NCBI GenBank assembly: GCA_021521415.1
Contig: JAIQDT010000028.1
Span: 719,001-783,000, forward strand
Source: Bidens hawaiensis
Lineage: Eukaryota; Streptophyta; Magnoliopsida; Asterales; Asteraceae
Direction of reading: 5' to 3'
DNA length: 64,000 bases
Below, piece by piece: positions 34,981-45,209 of the stretch. The notes under the pieces are model-generated. The model was not told the DNA's origin and did no database searches. It saw only the letters and a list, made by a program, of their open reading frames with translations. Numbering within the stretch: position 1 is the first letter of the stretch; the number at the start of each line of letters is the position of its first letter. The position numbers were made by a program, and so were the translations under genes.

Positions 34981-35387
34981 CTATTTCACTATCACCCTAG
35001 GCGAACTATTGCAAATTTTTTTCTAGACTTATTTGCTTGCTTATTGCCAATATTGATTAACATCTTTACATTCTACAGGTATTAACGATCACAATGATAT
35101 GAGATTCAAGAGTTTTCATCGTGGTTTTATGGGTTAATTGATTAATTGAAAATCTGAGTTCGAATCGAATTGTAAACCAACTAGAAAATTCTTAATTGAT
35201 TAAATTCTGGATAAATGACAAATGACTAGTGGTTTAAGCAGGATTCCGATCATTGTTGATAAGGTTAATTTGTAACTGTGATGGATAATCAACGGTTTCG
35301 ACGGTGATGTTCGTCATTTTTGACTATGATTAGTCAAAATTAAAAGTAAATTGACTCTGGTTTAGTCAAAGTGATTATATGAATCAG

Positions 35388-35730
35388 ATTCGTTATAATA
35401 ATAACGAATGAAAAATGATTCGTTATCAGTATGACGAATGATAGTCTGATTTGTTGATTAGTTAACGAATAACTATCTGATTCGTTAAGGTAACGAATAG
35501 ATAGTTAATCTTTATAACGAATTAGAATTGATTCGTTAAAGGACTTGATAACGAATGGAGTGTAATGAATCTGAGCTGATTCGTTTGAATGTTAAACTTG
35601 ATTCGTTAATTGTAACGAATAAGTTAATGATTAAGGGTAATTTGTTACTTGTAACGAATGTACCATTTAATGTACAAATGTCTCATTCGTTTAAACCTTT
35701 TAACAAATGAGATTGACATTCGTTAATCAG
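35388..35730. repeat. Palindromic half-site cluster 2
   Basis: Another run of inverted TTCGTT/AACGAAT pairs (for example at 35389, 35420, 35460, 35485, 35530, 35600), closing 50 bp before the env-like start codon at 35779. Confidence 0.85.
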
Positions 35731-35778
35731 ATTATTATTTTTGAATATTTTATTAATGTTTGCTCGTATTGAACAGAT

Positions 35779-38700
35779 ATGGCTGACGAGAATATTCAAA
35801 ACCCTGTTCCCGAGCAACAACCAGCAAATAATCCTGAGCCACAGCCTGAAATTCAAGCAGAACCTGTTCAAGCTCCCGTCATGCTGTCATAGAACAAGAG
35901 CCATAATATTTGTGCCTATCTTGAGCCGAACTTTGAAGATTCTCCGATATTCGGGGGAATGATTAGTTTTCTGATTCGTTCGAGAATCTACAAGGCCATT
36001 TCTACCCGTACAGTTTTTTATCAGAAGATAATACAAGAGTTCTGGAATACTGCTAAGTTCAACGAAGAAGATAATCAGATAGAAGCGGTTATTCAAGAAA
36101 AACGGGTGGTGATTGATATTGGCATGATCAGAGACTCACTAGGATTTAATGACACAGTTGATGACAGATGTGAGTTCGATAGAGCATTGATCAGAGGGTT
36201 ATTTGGCTGTGTAAAGTATAATGGTGATTTGGGCAGATCTATGTACAACAAAGCGTACTTGTGTGAACAATACAAGTATCTGCTTCACGTATTGATTCAT
36301 TGTCTCGGTGGACGTAAGGGTGGATTTGACGAGTGTCGAGTGATGCTTTAATCTGCGTTTGTTGCCATTGTTCTTAATAAACCAGTCAATTTCTCAGAAT
36401 TGGTTTATTATCATTTGAAAGAAAACATCACCAGCAGACATAAGTTCTTAATGTATCCCAGATTTTTGCAAATGATGATAAATGATCTGGTGCCTGACTT
36501 GGAAAAAGATCAAGCAGACGTGATGAAGCTCGATCATATAATTGAAGAGACGATGCGACGTTTGAGATCGTACAGAGGTCAGAGTTTGGCAGATCGACCA
36601 AAGTTTAAACGTTTGATTGGTCATCTAGCGAATATTGATTATGTCGCGCCACCTAATGATCGTTGGGATCATGACGATTCCGATTCAGAACGTGAAGGTG
36701 GTGATTGTGGTGATGGTGGAGATGATGGTGGTCTAGGACCACAAGCCGAGTTAAGTTATGAACAGAAGCATAAGCGTAAAGGTAAAGAACCGATGACGGA
36801 AAAGGGGGAGAAACCAAAGAAACAACGAGTTAGAAGAGGTTCGGGTATTGAGATACCGAGTCAGCCGTTTGTGCCTTCTACTGCTGTTTCTACTCCTATT
36901 ATTCCTTCTATTGCTTCTCCAGTTCCAGTTCCACAGATTCCACGATCTCCTACTCCTACTACAATGTTAGATTTTCCTCGTTCTCCAACACCTGTGCAGA
37001 TGCCTACTTCTCCAATGCCTCCAACTCTGACTTTGGCTACTACTGTGAGGCTTGATCCTCATTTTGGAGACATATTACATACTGTATTGGCACGGATGCC
37101 TACACCACAGCCAACTACTCCTGTTACTCCAACACCGTTGCCGAGGCCTGAGCATTCTTTTATGTCATTCAATCGTCCTCAGGGTTCAATGCAACCAGTG
37201 CATCCTAATTTTTATCACATGGCTCCTCAAGCTCAATGGTTTCACATGATGAATTTGTTGCATTTACAGCAAAATCAAATGCAAGCAGACCGAGCTGCAA
37301 ATGAGCTAGCACAACGAAATTTGCTGAGGCATCTTCTATTGGCTCAACGTGATAATAGGGAACTTCGAGCCCTGATTACTGCTCAAGGGGAGAGGTTAAA
37401 TAAACAGGATGAGATTATTCTTCAACTGACATGCAAAGAATATGAATTAAAGAATTTGAAGAATAATGAAGACGATCAGGATGGTGCAGGGGGTGGGGTA
37501 GATCAGCAACCGGGCGGAAGTTCTACACCGTCGGCGGGTAATTAGACTGATGCGAGTGTTGGTGGTGGGTCCGAAGCTAGTAATCTACAGATTGTTCCAT
37601 ATAAAGATTACACGAGAGCCAAGCCAATAGATGTTATTCCGGCTAACATGCTTCTGTTTGTAGGAATGGATGGGATTGTATACTGTATGGTGAATGCAGA
37701 TGAGATCGAAGAAGGTGATTTGTTGATCACTCATTAACAAAAGAACAAATTGCCTTGCTTCTGGATCTAAATGAGGAAGAGGTAGATGTGTTGGATAAGA
37801 GTATGGATGTGGAAATGGAAGAGAGTGATAATAAAGGCATTCCTCACAGGAATGTGCCTGACTTTGAAGAAGTAGAAGTTGAAGATGTTACTGCTGAGGA
37901 GTACCCTGAGTTTTACACCGACAACAACACTGACTCAGGTATTCCATTTTTCACTACTGAGCACTTTGATGCAGCAGAACGTCGGTTACAAGAAGAAAAA
38001 GAGAAGTGGAATAAAGCTGAAAAGACCAATCACGTATCGACAACAGAGAAAAAGCGCAAACGTGCTTTGGATGGTATGTTCAAGCATAACGTAAAAAAGA
38101 TGAACAAGATGATCGAGACTTTTCGTTATCATGAACAAGAGGAAGTCAAATTAGCAAGGGCTCGAGCATCGGCATACCAAATGAAGAAGTACAAGCCAGC
38201 TAAAGATATGAGAGGTGATATGGTATCATGGCAGTATGATTCAGATCTTAAGGTATATATCGTGAAGTGGGAGCATGGTATTTATTATTTCAAACGCCCA
38301 CACGATATCTTATCTATGCCCATATGGGATGTGAGAACCCTAGCCAATCGACCGTTTGTGAATCGTGGGGAAGATAAGTGGGCTAGTTGGTTCTATAAGC
38401 AGTTATTACATGAAACCCGTTTTGGTTTCAAGTTCTTCAAGCCTCAGGTGCCCACTCATAAGTACATTGATGAGATTGATACTCGCACAGGCTGGAGAAA
38501 GTTAATTTTACAGGTAAAGCCGCCGAAGACTATGAAGAGGGTTCTAATGAAGACATTTCCTCAGAGTCTATTCACCGTGTTTAATTATTGGTACTACAAC
38601 AACCATACAGGTGAAGCGGTTATTGTATTCGGTCATGGTTCAAATACGAAGACGATACGTGTTATTGATCCGATGTAGCTGGTTAACTTATCTGAGTCTG

Positions 38701-38847
38701 ATAACGATGCTTTATTTACTAGTCAGATCAGATTTGCTAACGTAAGAGACTATGAGCTTGCTATGTAGTTTCAGAAGGTTGTTAGAGTCTGTTATGCATA
38801 CAAGATTCATAGTTGTGTTAACTGGAAGACGAAGATGTTCCAGAAAT
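35779..38847 (+). pseudogene. Env-like third ORF of the Sirevirus, broken
   Basis: ATG at 35779 opens a frame starting MADENIQNPV with a Pro/Gln/Glu-rich leader. It continues through in-frame stops at 35890 (TAG), 36349 (TAA), 37543 (TAG) and 37735 (TAA), shifts near 37740, then continues past stops at 38676 and 38757 to TAA at 38847. The N-terminal domain (35900-36650) has an IIQEFWNTAKF motif, which I recognise from proteins often annotated near Asteraceae Copia elements. Then come an acidic Gly/Asp patch, a long Pro/Thr-rich tract (36850-37150), a Gln- and Leu-rich probable coiled coil (37230-37450), an acidic segment, a Lys/Glu-rich helix and a basic C-terminal domain. I see no signal peptide or membrane helix, so a true envelope function is not supported. 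The name reflects position only. Confidence 0.75.
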
Positions 38848-38868
38848 AAGAGATAAAGAACTCGAGAC

Positions 38869-38877
38869 GAGGGGGAG
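38869..38877 (+). other. Polypurine tract before the Sirevirus 3' LTR
   Basis: GAGGGGGAG, followed by TT and then the LTR start TGTTGATACA at 38880. Confidence 0.8.
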
Positions 38878-38879
38878 TT

Positions 38880-39208
38880 TGTTGATACATGTTTTGTACG
38901 TCTCGATCTTTATCTAGGTTATTAATGTAATAGATTAATGTATAGGGGTTATTAATGTAAATTTGCCTAAATGTAAGGCACATTCGTTACCCTGTAACGA
39001 ATGTGTCACATTCGTCTAATGTACGTCCCATTCGTTAACCCAGATTAACAAATGGAACATAACGAATGTTGGCCATTCGCTATCTTTAATGTAATAACGA
39101 ATATGGATGTTTATTCATTAAGTAAGCGTAACGAATGACTCATTCGTTAAGTTTATCTTAACGAATGAGGTCATCTCCCTATCTGTACCCCTGTAATCTA
39201 TTCTATTT
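38880..39208 (+). repeat. Sirevirus 3' LTR, part 1
   Basis: Starts TGTTGATACATG two bases after the polypurine tract. It contains half-site cluster 3 (38985-39165), with words such as CATTCGTTAACCCAGATTAA. It is cut at 39208 by a solo LTR and resumes at 42862. Confidence 0.8.
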
Positions 39209-40066
39209 TGTAACGTCCGTTAATTTCCGATAAAAAGGTTTAACCTTGTAGTGTTGTGTACACCTTCCGGGCTTGACCCGGCAATCTCCCGAGAGCTCCT
39301 TGCCACCCTCGTAAACGTATCTTACTTAACTTTCTTACAAGTTCACCCATTGTTAAAGTAGAGGGACTAGGGTGTATTATCGTTATTATATTATACAAAA
39401 AAAACCTAAACCCTAACCCAACCCCATACACCGATCGGCGCCCCCTCCCCCTCTCTTCTCGATTTCCGTGCAAGACCAGCCCGTTTCCGGCCATCCAAAC
39501 TTCAATTCCAGGTCGGTTCTATCTTAGTATAACTCTTTTTCACCATTAAACCCTTTGTTGAACACGTTAAGGTTGAGTTTTGATTATAACAATTTCTGAT
39601 AAATTCGTACTCGTTTATTGCTCGGTATGTAAGTCGATGAAAATATATTGTTTTTGATCGATTCTTATTTCTATGATGTTCTACTTTGAGTCTAGTTTCC
39701 AGAAAGGTATAATACGTAATTTTTGGACGAGATTTGAATACTTTTTATGATTTTATAAGATCGAGTGTCAAAGCTGATGCGGGATGACGGATTCTGGTCT
39801 GTCTTCCCGACATCATAACCCTTTTTCGACAAGTCTAAATTGGTTGGTTCCACTTCTGGAAGTTAATATTTTGAGTTAGGAACCAAACCCAATTGGAATG
39901 GTTTAATTTGGCTTGGTAATGAATTTTATAAAAATAAAACCATTTTGTTGCGCACTGAAATAGCTGCACATACCTTTCTATGTTGGAGGAATTTTTGTGA
40001 TTTTTGTGTCCACTAGAAAAATATAATAAAAATATTTTTATAAACTTAAGATATTTATTCAACTCT

Positions 40067-40178
40067 CTATCCCTATGGGATTGAGGTAAGGCTGTCTACA
40101 TCTTACCCTCCTCAGACCCTACCATAGCATTGCTATTGGTGGGATATACTGAGTACGATGATGATGATGATGATGATG
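40067..40178 (+). mobile_element. 5'-truncated SINE
   Basis: 112 bp beginning CTATCCCTATGGGATTGAGG and containing ACATCTTACCCTCCTCAGAC and ACCCTACCATAGCATTGC, ending in a (GAT)n tail. It is flanked by a perfect 10-bp duplication ATTCAACTCT (40057-40066 and 40179-40188). The sibling LTR has the uninserted sequence atttatacagttctggtaaa near 1589. The 3' half resembles plant Au-like SINEs. The RNA polymerase III promoter end is missing, so it was dead on arrival. Confidence 0.82.
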
Positions 40179-41364
40179 ATTCAACTCTGGTAAAAAAATT
40201 AATAATTTAATTCCATGGTTTTTCTATGTAATAAAATACATATTTGCATGCTAAAATCTGCATGTTATATTCGTTATTGATCGATAAGTGCGTTTTAGGC
40301 TTAACCGGTGGTTGCCCTTTCTCGCATCTTTCGGGGCTGTTATAATTGAAGTTCGTGCTCCATCATCTTCTAAGTATGTCTAGTGTAATATACTTTAGTA
40401 TCATGAGTTTTGGCATTCGTTAGATTGGTCAACTGTTGATGAAGTGAAAACTAGGTTTCGGTTGTCTAGTTTGTCAATTATTGCGTCTAGCGCGTTGTTT
40501 GAGGGAATTAACAACCAATTCGGATGTTGTAGCCTCGGTATGATTTGTTGGCTGTGAAAAACTATATTTTTATGTTATTGGGGCTGAATTGGTTGTCGGT
40601 TACTCAAACGGGTCGGTACGGCGCAAATTCGCGTTTATTGGTAATTTGTGCATCGTGCTTGCGAATTACCGACCCATCCAACTCGTGTAGCGTCGTGTGG
40701 ACTTTTTGGCTGTGATTTTACTAAATTTGGTCCACACGGGGCTGAGTCGGTATCTAAGTGCATAAACAACCAGTTAACGCGCGTATTCGATAAAGTCAAC
40801 AACTTTCGGGGGTAAATTGGGAACCCTTTGTCCCTGGGATTAACTAAGGGTGGTTTTGGTACATACATGGCCTCGGGGGATGAAGTAATTGAATTTGGTA
40901 ATGTCAAGGCTTTAGGTCAATCAAATCATGTTAGAACGTCTCGTAGGATAAACGAGTCGGTACGTTTAGTTAGTAATCTTTGTGTGCAATCCGACAGGCT
41001 TGTAAACTGTGGATTGGCTTTGAGGTTTTCAAACCCTTTGGTATTTGTGTGGCTCGTCTCAGGTGAGTTCATGATGCCTTTTTTACTATTTTTACGTTTT
41101 GGGCTAGCATATACACCGAAATACAAATTTTATACGATTTTACTCATTACAACGATTTGAATAGTATTACATGGTCTTACTCGTGATTGTGCATTTTGAA
41201 AGCTATATTGGAATTATTTGCTAGGCTTTAGGATATTTTAGACTCGTTTATGATTTTATATCCTTTAAGGTTACATACGTCGTTGATGGTCTAGACTCGA
41301 GGAAGTTAACAGGCTTGGTAGAAATTGAATACGAGTACACCTATTTACTTAGTTCACGTTGGGA

Positions 41365-41411
<47 letters not shown>

Positions 41412-41539
41412 GGTATGTATGGAGGTATGTATGTATGTATGAGTATGTGTTACCTTATAGCCTACGGTTGTGTGATGATATTTAGTTCCTCGTGACTAAG
41501 AATGATGTGAGTAGGCTTATTGATGTGTGTGTGCATGGT

Positions 41540-42365
41540 GATCACGGCCGAGTCAAACATATTACTCGGGTTTTCAAATCCCGTGGTGGAGAGGCCCGTG
41601 TGGTGTCATCATCATTTTGGCGGGTCAAATATATTACTTGGGTTTTAAAATCCCATGGTGAAGAGGCACGTTGTATGTTGAGCGGTGATCGGGTCAAATT
41701 TATTACTCGGGTTGTACCCATGGTGGAGAGGCCCGTATCACGTGCTTGGATGTGTAAGCTGTGACCGTGTCAAATATATTACTCAGGTTTGACCTGTGGT
41801 GGAGAGGCTCGTGTCACATGCTTAGGTCTTACTGCGTCCGGGTCAAATATATTACTCGAGTCTTGACTCGTGGTGGAGAGGCTCATGTACGTGTGTTCGA
41901 CGATGAATGTATTATTTGGTGAATTATATTAATATTAGGCTTAGTATTGAATGCCTAGATTATCCATTATTTATGTATCGTATGTGGTGATATTGTTGGT
42001 TGGATGTTCGAATTAGATGTTTGTATGTGTGTATATGAATGTGTATGTGTTGGTAAACTGTGACCGGGTCAAATATATTACTCGGGGAAGACCCGGGGTG
42101 AGGAGGCTCGTGTTACATGATTTTAATGGTTTTGTTAAACCGCGACCGAGTCAAATATATTACTTGGGGATGACCCGGGGTGAGAAGGCTCGTGTTGCGT
42201 GAATTGTTTTATTTAAACTGTAACCGAGTCAAATATATTACTTGGGGATGACCCATGGTGAGGAGGCTCGTGTTACATGATTTTAATGGTTTTGTTAAAC
42301 CGCGGCTGGGTCAAATATATTACTAGGGGATGACCCGGGGTGAGGAGTCCCGTGCTGCGCGAAAA
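41540..42365 (+). repeat. Minisatellite of about nine ~75-bp units in the LTR
   Basis: Each unit carries a GTCAAATATATTACT core, then a GGGG/GGTTT stretch, a GACCCG word and GGTGGAGAGGCTCGTG. Cores lie near 41553, 41625, 41693, 41770, 41841, 42065, 42146, 42225 and 42308. A gap without units lies at 41895-42055. Several units contain an inverted CGGG..CCCG pair. Confidence 0.85.
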
Positions 42366-42861
42366 GATGTTTAATATTTTGTTTACTTATGATTTGAATA
42401 AGAAAAGCTACTTATGATTTTATGGACTTATGTTTTGACCAAGGGAAATTATGTCACTAATTACTCATGATTTTCCCCTACATTTCATACTCATGGAGTT
42501 TAAATTGTTTAATGAATGTCGATTATGAAAAACTTGAACTCACTCAGCTCTAGCTGACTTTGTGTGTATGTTAGATTGATTTTCAGGTTAAGGATTGGAG
42601 GTTATCGGTTGGACGTGCTGGAGACTACTCGGAAGGTTGAAGGCATTTCTAGTCGATAATTTCAAATAAAGTAGATATTTTATTTATATTTGATTTTGGA
42701 CACTTGTACCCGTGTTTGGGATTTTTTAATACTTACACTTTTTCCGCTGTTATTTACTCTGAACTTGTTATAAATAAAAAACGAATCGTTTGGTTTTCAA
42801 TTTTTGTGAATTTGTGGACGTGATCACCAACTGTAGGATTCCCTGGATTCGGGGTCTTACA

Positions 42862-42978
42862 TATTCACAACAGTTCTGATATTTACGATTTCTCTCTCGT
42901 TACTCTGCCGAATTGTTCACTCAATATACAAACTACACACACATAACGTATGCGATCCTAATCATATTAGAATCAACA
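42862..42978 (+). repeat. Sirevirus 3' LTR, part 2 (end provisional)
   Basis: Continues the LTR after the solo LTR. The end is placed at GAATCAACA (42978) because it is the inverse of the start TGTTGAT. No 5' LTR exists here to prove it, so the true end may lie further right. Confidence 0.5.
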
Positions 42979-43027
42979 TGTGTATCGTTGTTATCAAGAT
43001 CTAGATCTGTATATGTTCTTTCAAATT

Positions 43028-43533
43028 GTTGATACGTTATAAAACGTTTACGAGCCAAGATCTAGTCACAAATTGATACGTTAAGACGTGTTCATGCGTT
43101 AAACGAATACTTTATTGATGATCAATATGTTACATGGAGGATGAATACATCAAGGATCTAGAGAGAATCCGGCAGCATAACGTTACATGGGATAAATATG
43201 GCACAGATCTCTATGCACATTCACTAGGGAAGGCCTATTTATAGGCAGTCCTCCTCATTCGTTAACATCACTAATGAATGAGGCTTCCCATAGCGAATGA
43301 CCTCCCATTCGCTAAACATCCTTAGCGAATGGGCATTACTTTAACGAATGAGCCTCCATTCGTTACTTAGTAGTAACGAATGAGCTCTCACATTAACGAA
43401 TATGTCTAGTCTTTAACGAATGAGGCCCATTCGCTAAACATCCTTAGCGAATGTGCCTTTATACATTAATATAAAGACTAAACAACCCCTATCCTATTCG
43501 AATAGCTGCGGACACCAAATCCGTGCACTTACA
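43028..43533 (-). repeat. Second Sirevirus-like LTR segment in inverse orientation
   Basis: On the minus strand it reads TGTAAGTGCACGG, then AGGATAGGGGTTGTTTAG and AAGGCACATTCG, paralleling the opening of the LTR at 38880. Next come half-site cluster 4 (43455-43255), a TATAAATAGG box at about 43236-43245, an AATAAAG signal near 43110, and an end GTATCAACA at 43028. Layout (repeats, TATA box, poly(A) signal, ATCAACA end) fits an LTR read from the minus strand. The exact limits and its relation to the neighbouring 3' LTR are uncertain. Confidence 0.55.
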
Positions 43534-43862
43534 ATCACATTAGTAGAGTGGATGCGTGTCTAGGTAGTCTTGTTGGATTGATTGTTTACTGTATTTTTAC
43601 TTGCTTTGTTTTCATTGTATGCTAGTTTAGTTAGTTAAAAACTCAAATTAAGATTTCTTTGTTCGGTTAGTCATTTACAAAGATTTAGTACTAGAAAATT
43701 ACCGTATCCATGGATTGACACTCGGTTCTTGCCGACATTTTATTACAAATGATAGGTACACTTGCCTTTCGTGTGTGGTTTAGTTGTAGGTGAAAACCTA
43801 TTTTTAAAACCCGATTTGTGTGGAACTTTTATCCAAATTTATATATATATTCACACACGTCA
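43534..43862 (+). repeat. Truncated 5' LTR of the non-autonomous element
   Basis: Starts abruptly at ATCACATTAG and ends CACACACGTCA, six bases before the primer site. It matches 48304-48632 end to end. Confidence 0.88.
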
Positions 43863-43868
43863 AGTTTT

Positions 43869-43884
43869 TGGCGCCGTTGCCGGG
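43869..43884 (+). other. Primer-binding site (tRNA-Asp type)
   Basis: TGGCGCCGTTGCCGGG, a few bases after the LTR end, matching the 3' end of plant tRNA-Asp. It fixes the plus orientation. Confidence 0.88.
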
Positions 43885-44160
43885 ATACGGTGATTTTTTG
43901 AGAACGATCCGAGTCTTTGATTTAGCCTTGTTTATATTTTCGATCCACTTTATTTTACTTTATTTCATTTTTATTCATCTTATTTTTATTTCAATTTTTA
44001 GTGTCTTTTACTTGTATAGTTATTTTTTTTGGTAGCCACTTTATGTATGTGTGTTATTTTTTATATTTTTTTTGGTTTATTCATTATTCAGTTCATTTGT
44101 ATTTCATGTATATGTGGTGCCCGTGATTCTTTTGTTTGAGTGTTCCTTGCAATAATTCCT

Positions 44161-44877
44161 ATGGAGCATCACTACTATGGAGATTATTGTGAAGGATACC
44201 ATTATGATAACGGAAATTATCACATGGAGATTTGGTGCGAGATATGTGGAGAACCCCATCACACACATGATTGTTATTATTCAAGTGGGTGCCCCATATA
44301 TTTAAATGAAGAACCTTACCCTTATTCACAACCATTTGAGGGTCCCGACACACCACCTTCCCAACTCGAGCTTAGCCCAGGATTTCTAGAGTATTGGGAA
44401 CAAAGAATGAAATGTTGGGACGTGATGCTTGACAAAGGGATACAAGATGTTGGGATACCACTGCCGATGCTCGATCCTCGTGAATCTGAGGAACAACTCC
44501 GTAGAATAGAGGCCCAAAGTATTGTGATCAATGAACTTTGTGCTAACTATCAACGGGAGAGTTTGTCTTGCTACACAAATCACAACATACATTGGGATGA
44601 TGAGGATGAAATTAAAGCACCAAAACCCTTATCCATTGTTGTGTTGGAGCAAACTCAAGAACCGGGGACCATAATGGACAAAGTGCAATTCTCAAGCCCA
44701 CAAAGTACCGCAAAAGTCCCACCTCCGGTTCATATTATTCCATCGTGGGAAGACGAGTTTGGGGATGAGTTGTTAGGTATACCGCTCATGGAAGTGAATG
44801 AAGAAGAGTTCGATCCGGTTGGTGATCTTAATGAATTGGAAGCCTATTATTTGGAAAACCAACCGTGGAAGTCATGA
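44161..44877 (+). CDS. Gag-like protein of a non-autonomous retrotransposon (238 aa)
   Basis: ATG at 44161 is the first in-frame start. The product is acidic, with a Tyr/His-rich N-terminus and a knuckle-like CEICGEPHHTHDC (about residues 23-35), whose spacing differs from the standard CCHC zinc knuckle. A central segment has SPGFLEYWEQRMKCWD. The C-terminus is rich in Glu and Asp. A second open stretch in another frame continues to 45209 (LERAWRKLDQPKFKACQW) and may be the old C-terminus after a shift. No capsid fold can be asserted from sequence alone. It is intact up to 44877, unlike most coding remnants here. Confidence 0.6.
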   Translation: MEHHYYGDYCEGYHYDNGNYHMEIWCEICGEPHHTHDCYYSSGCPIYLNEEPYPYSQPFEGPDTPPSQLELSPGFLEYWEQRMKCWDVMLDKGIQDVGIPLPMLDPRESEEQLRRIEAQSIVINELCANYQRESLSCYTNHNIHWDDEDEIKAPKPLSIVVLEQTQEPGTIMDKVQFSSPQSTAKVPPPVHIIPSWEDEFGDELLGIPLMEVNEEEFDPVGDLNELEAYYLENQPWKS

Positions 44878-45209
44878 AAGAGCCGCACCAAGAAGAAAAG
44901 TTACAAGTGAATGGGTTCACCAACAAACCAATGACTATGGTGACATCCGATTCACTTCCTTGCACCAAAGAATGTCTGCCCATGGATGAGCATGATGGTG
45001 GATCGCCACCCAAATCAAAAACACCACTGGAGAGGGCATGGAGAAAGTTGGACCAACCAAAGTTCAAGGCGTGTCAATGGTCATATGAACACATCAAAAG
45101 TATAACAAAATGCCGAGATGATCGCCTTCTTCACAACATAAATTGTATCAGGTTTGGTCCGGGTAAATTTAAGTGTTGGTGGTATGACCCGTTTATTGAT
45201 TTTTTCTAA

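Larger units (their letters stand above)
33156..35778 (+). other. Sirevirus non-coding spacer between pol and env-like ORF
   Basis: No coding sequence. A purine tract AGGGGGAGAAA lies just after pol (33194-33204). Three loosely related segments beginning TTGGATCC / TTGGACTC / TGGAACC and containing a GCGCGATAA or GCGTGTAG word occur at about 33653-33890. From 34597 to 34980 and 35388 to 35730 the DNA is packed with CATTCGTT and AACGAATG half-sites. The spacer length and repeated palindromes match what is known of Sirevirus non-coding regions. Confidence 0.7.
39209..42861 (+). repeat. Gypsy-type solo LTR inserted in the Sirevirus 3' LTR
   Basis: 3653 bp from TGTAACGTCCG to GGGTCTTACA, the same family as 592-2692. 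It is flanked by a near-perfect 5-bp duplication TATTT / TATTC (39204-39208, 42862-42866). It contains a 5'-truncated SINE (40067-40178), an (AT)n run (about 41369-41407) and a minisatellite (41540-42365). The minus-strand ORF at 39240-39494 and the plus-strand ORFs in the minisatellite are not genes. Confidence 0.88.
24257..42978 (+). mobile_element. Copia element of Sirevirus type with env-like third ORF (5' LTR and 5' gag missing)
   Basis: Plus-strand order: gag with zinc knuckle, protease, integrase, reverse transcriptase, RNase H, a short purine tract (33194-33204), a 2.6-kb non-coding spacer rich in palindromes, an env-like ORF (35779-38847), a polypurine tract (38869-38877) and a 3' LTR starting TGTTGATAC at 38880. 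This gene order with a third ORF after pol is that of Sireviruses in the Copia superfamily. Two solo LTRs inserted later (29036-32096 in reverse transcriptase, 39209-42861 in the 3' LTR). Coding parts hold about 17 in-frame stops but only two evident frameshifts. Confidence 0.85.

Noticed and set aside
34597..35730. CRISPR array
   Set aside because: Repeats are short inverted half-sites with irregular spacing in a plant retrotransposon; no direct repeats with uniform spacers.
35900..38678. Host synaptobrevin/longin-like gene
   Set aside because: Such proteins are sometimes annotated this way, but here the ORF lies between Sirevirus pol and the 3' LTR and shares its decay, so it is the element's third ORF.
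35779..38847. True viral envelope glycoprotein
   Set aside because: No signal peptide, membrane span or Cys-rich ectodomain is visible; env-like is positional only.
39240..39494. 84-codon minus-strand ORF
   Set aside because: Lies wholly inside a gypsy-type LTR; no motif, and the sibling LTR does not keep it open.
41492..42202. Plus-strand ORFs at 41492-41764 and 42017-42202
   Set aside because: Products of the minisatellite; the repeat unit explains the translation.
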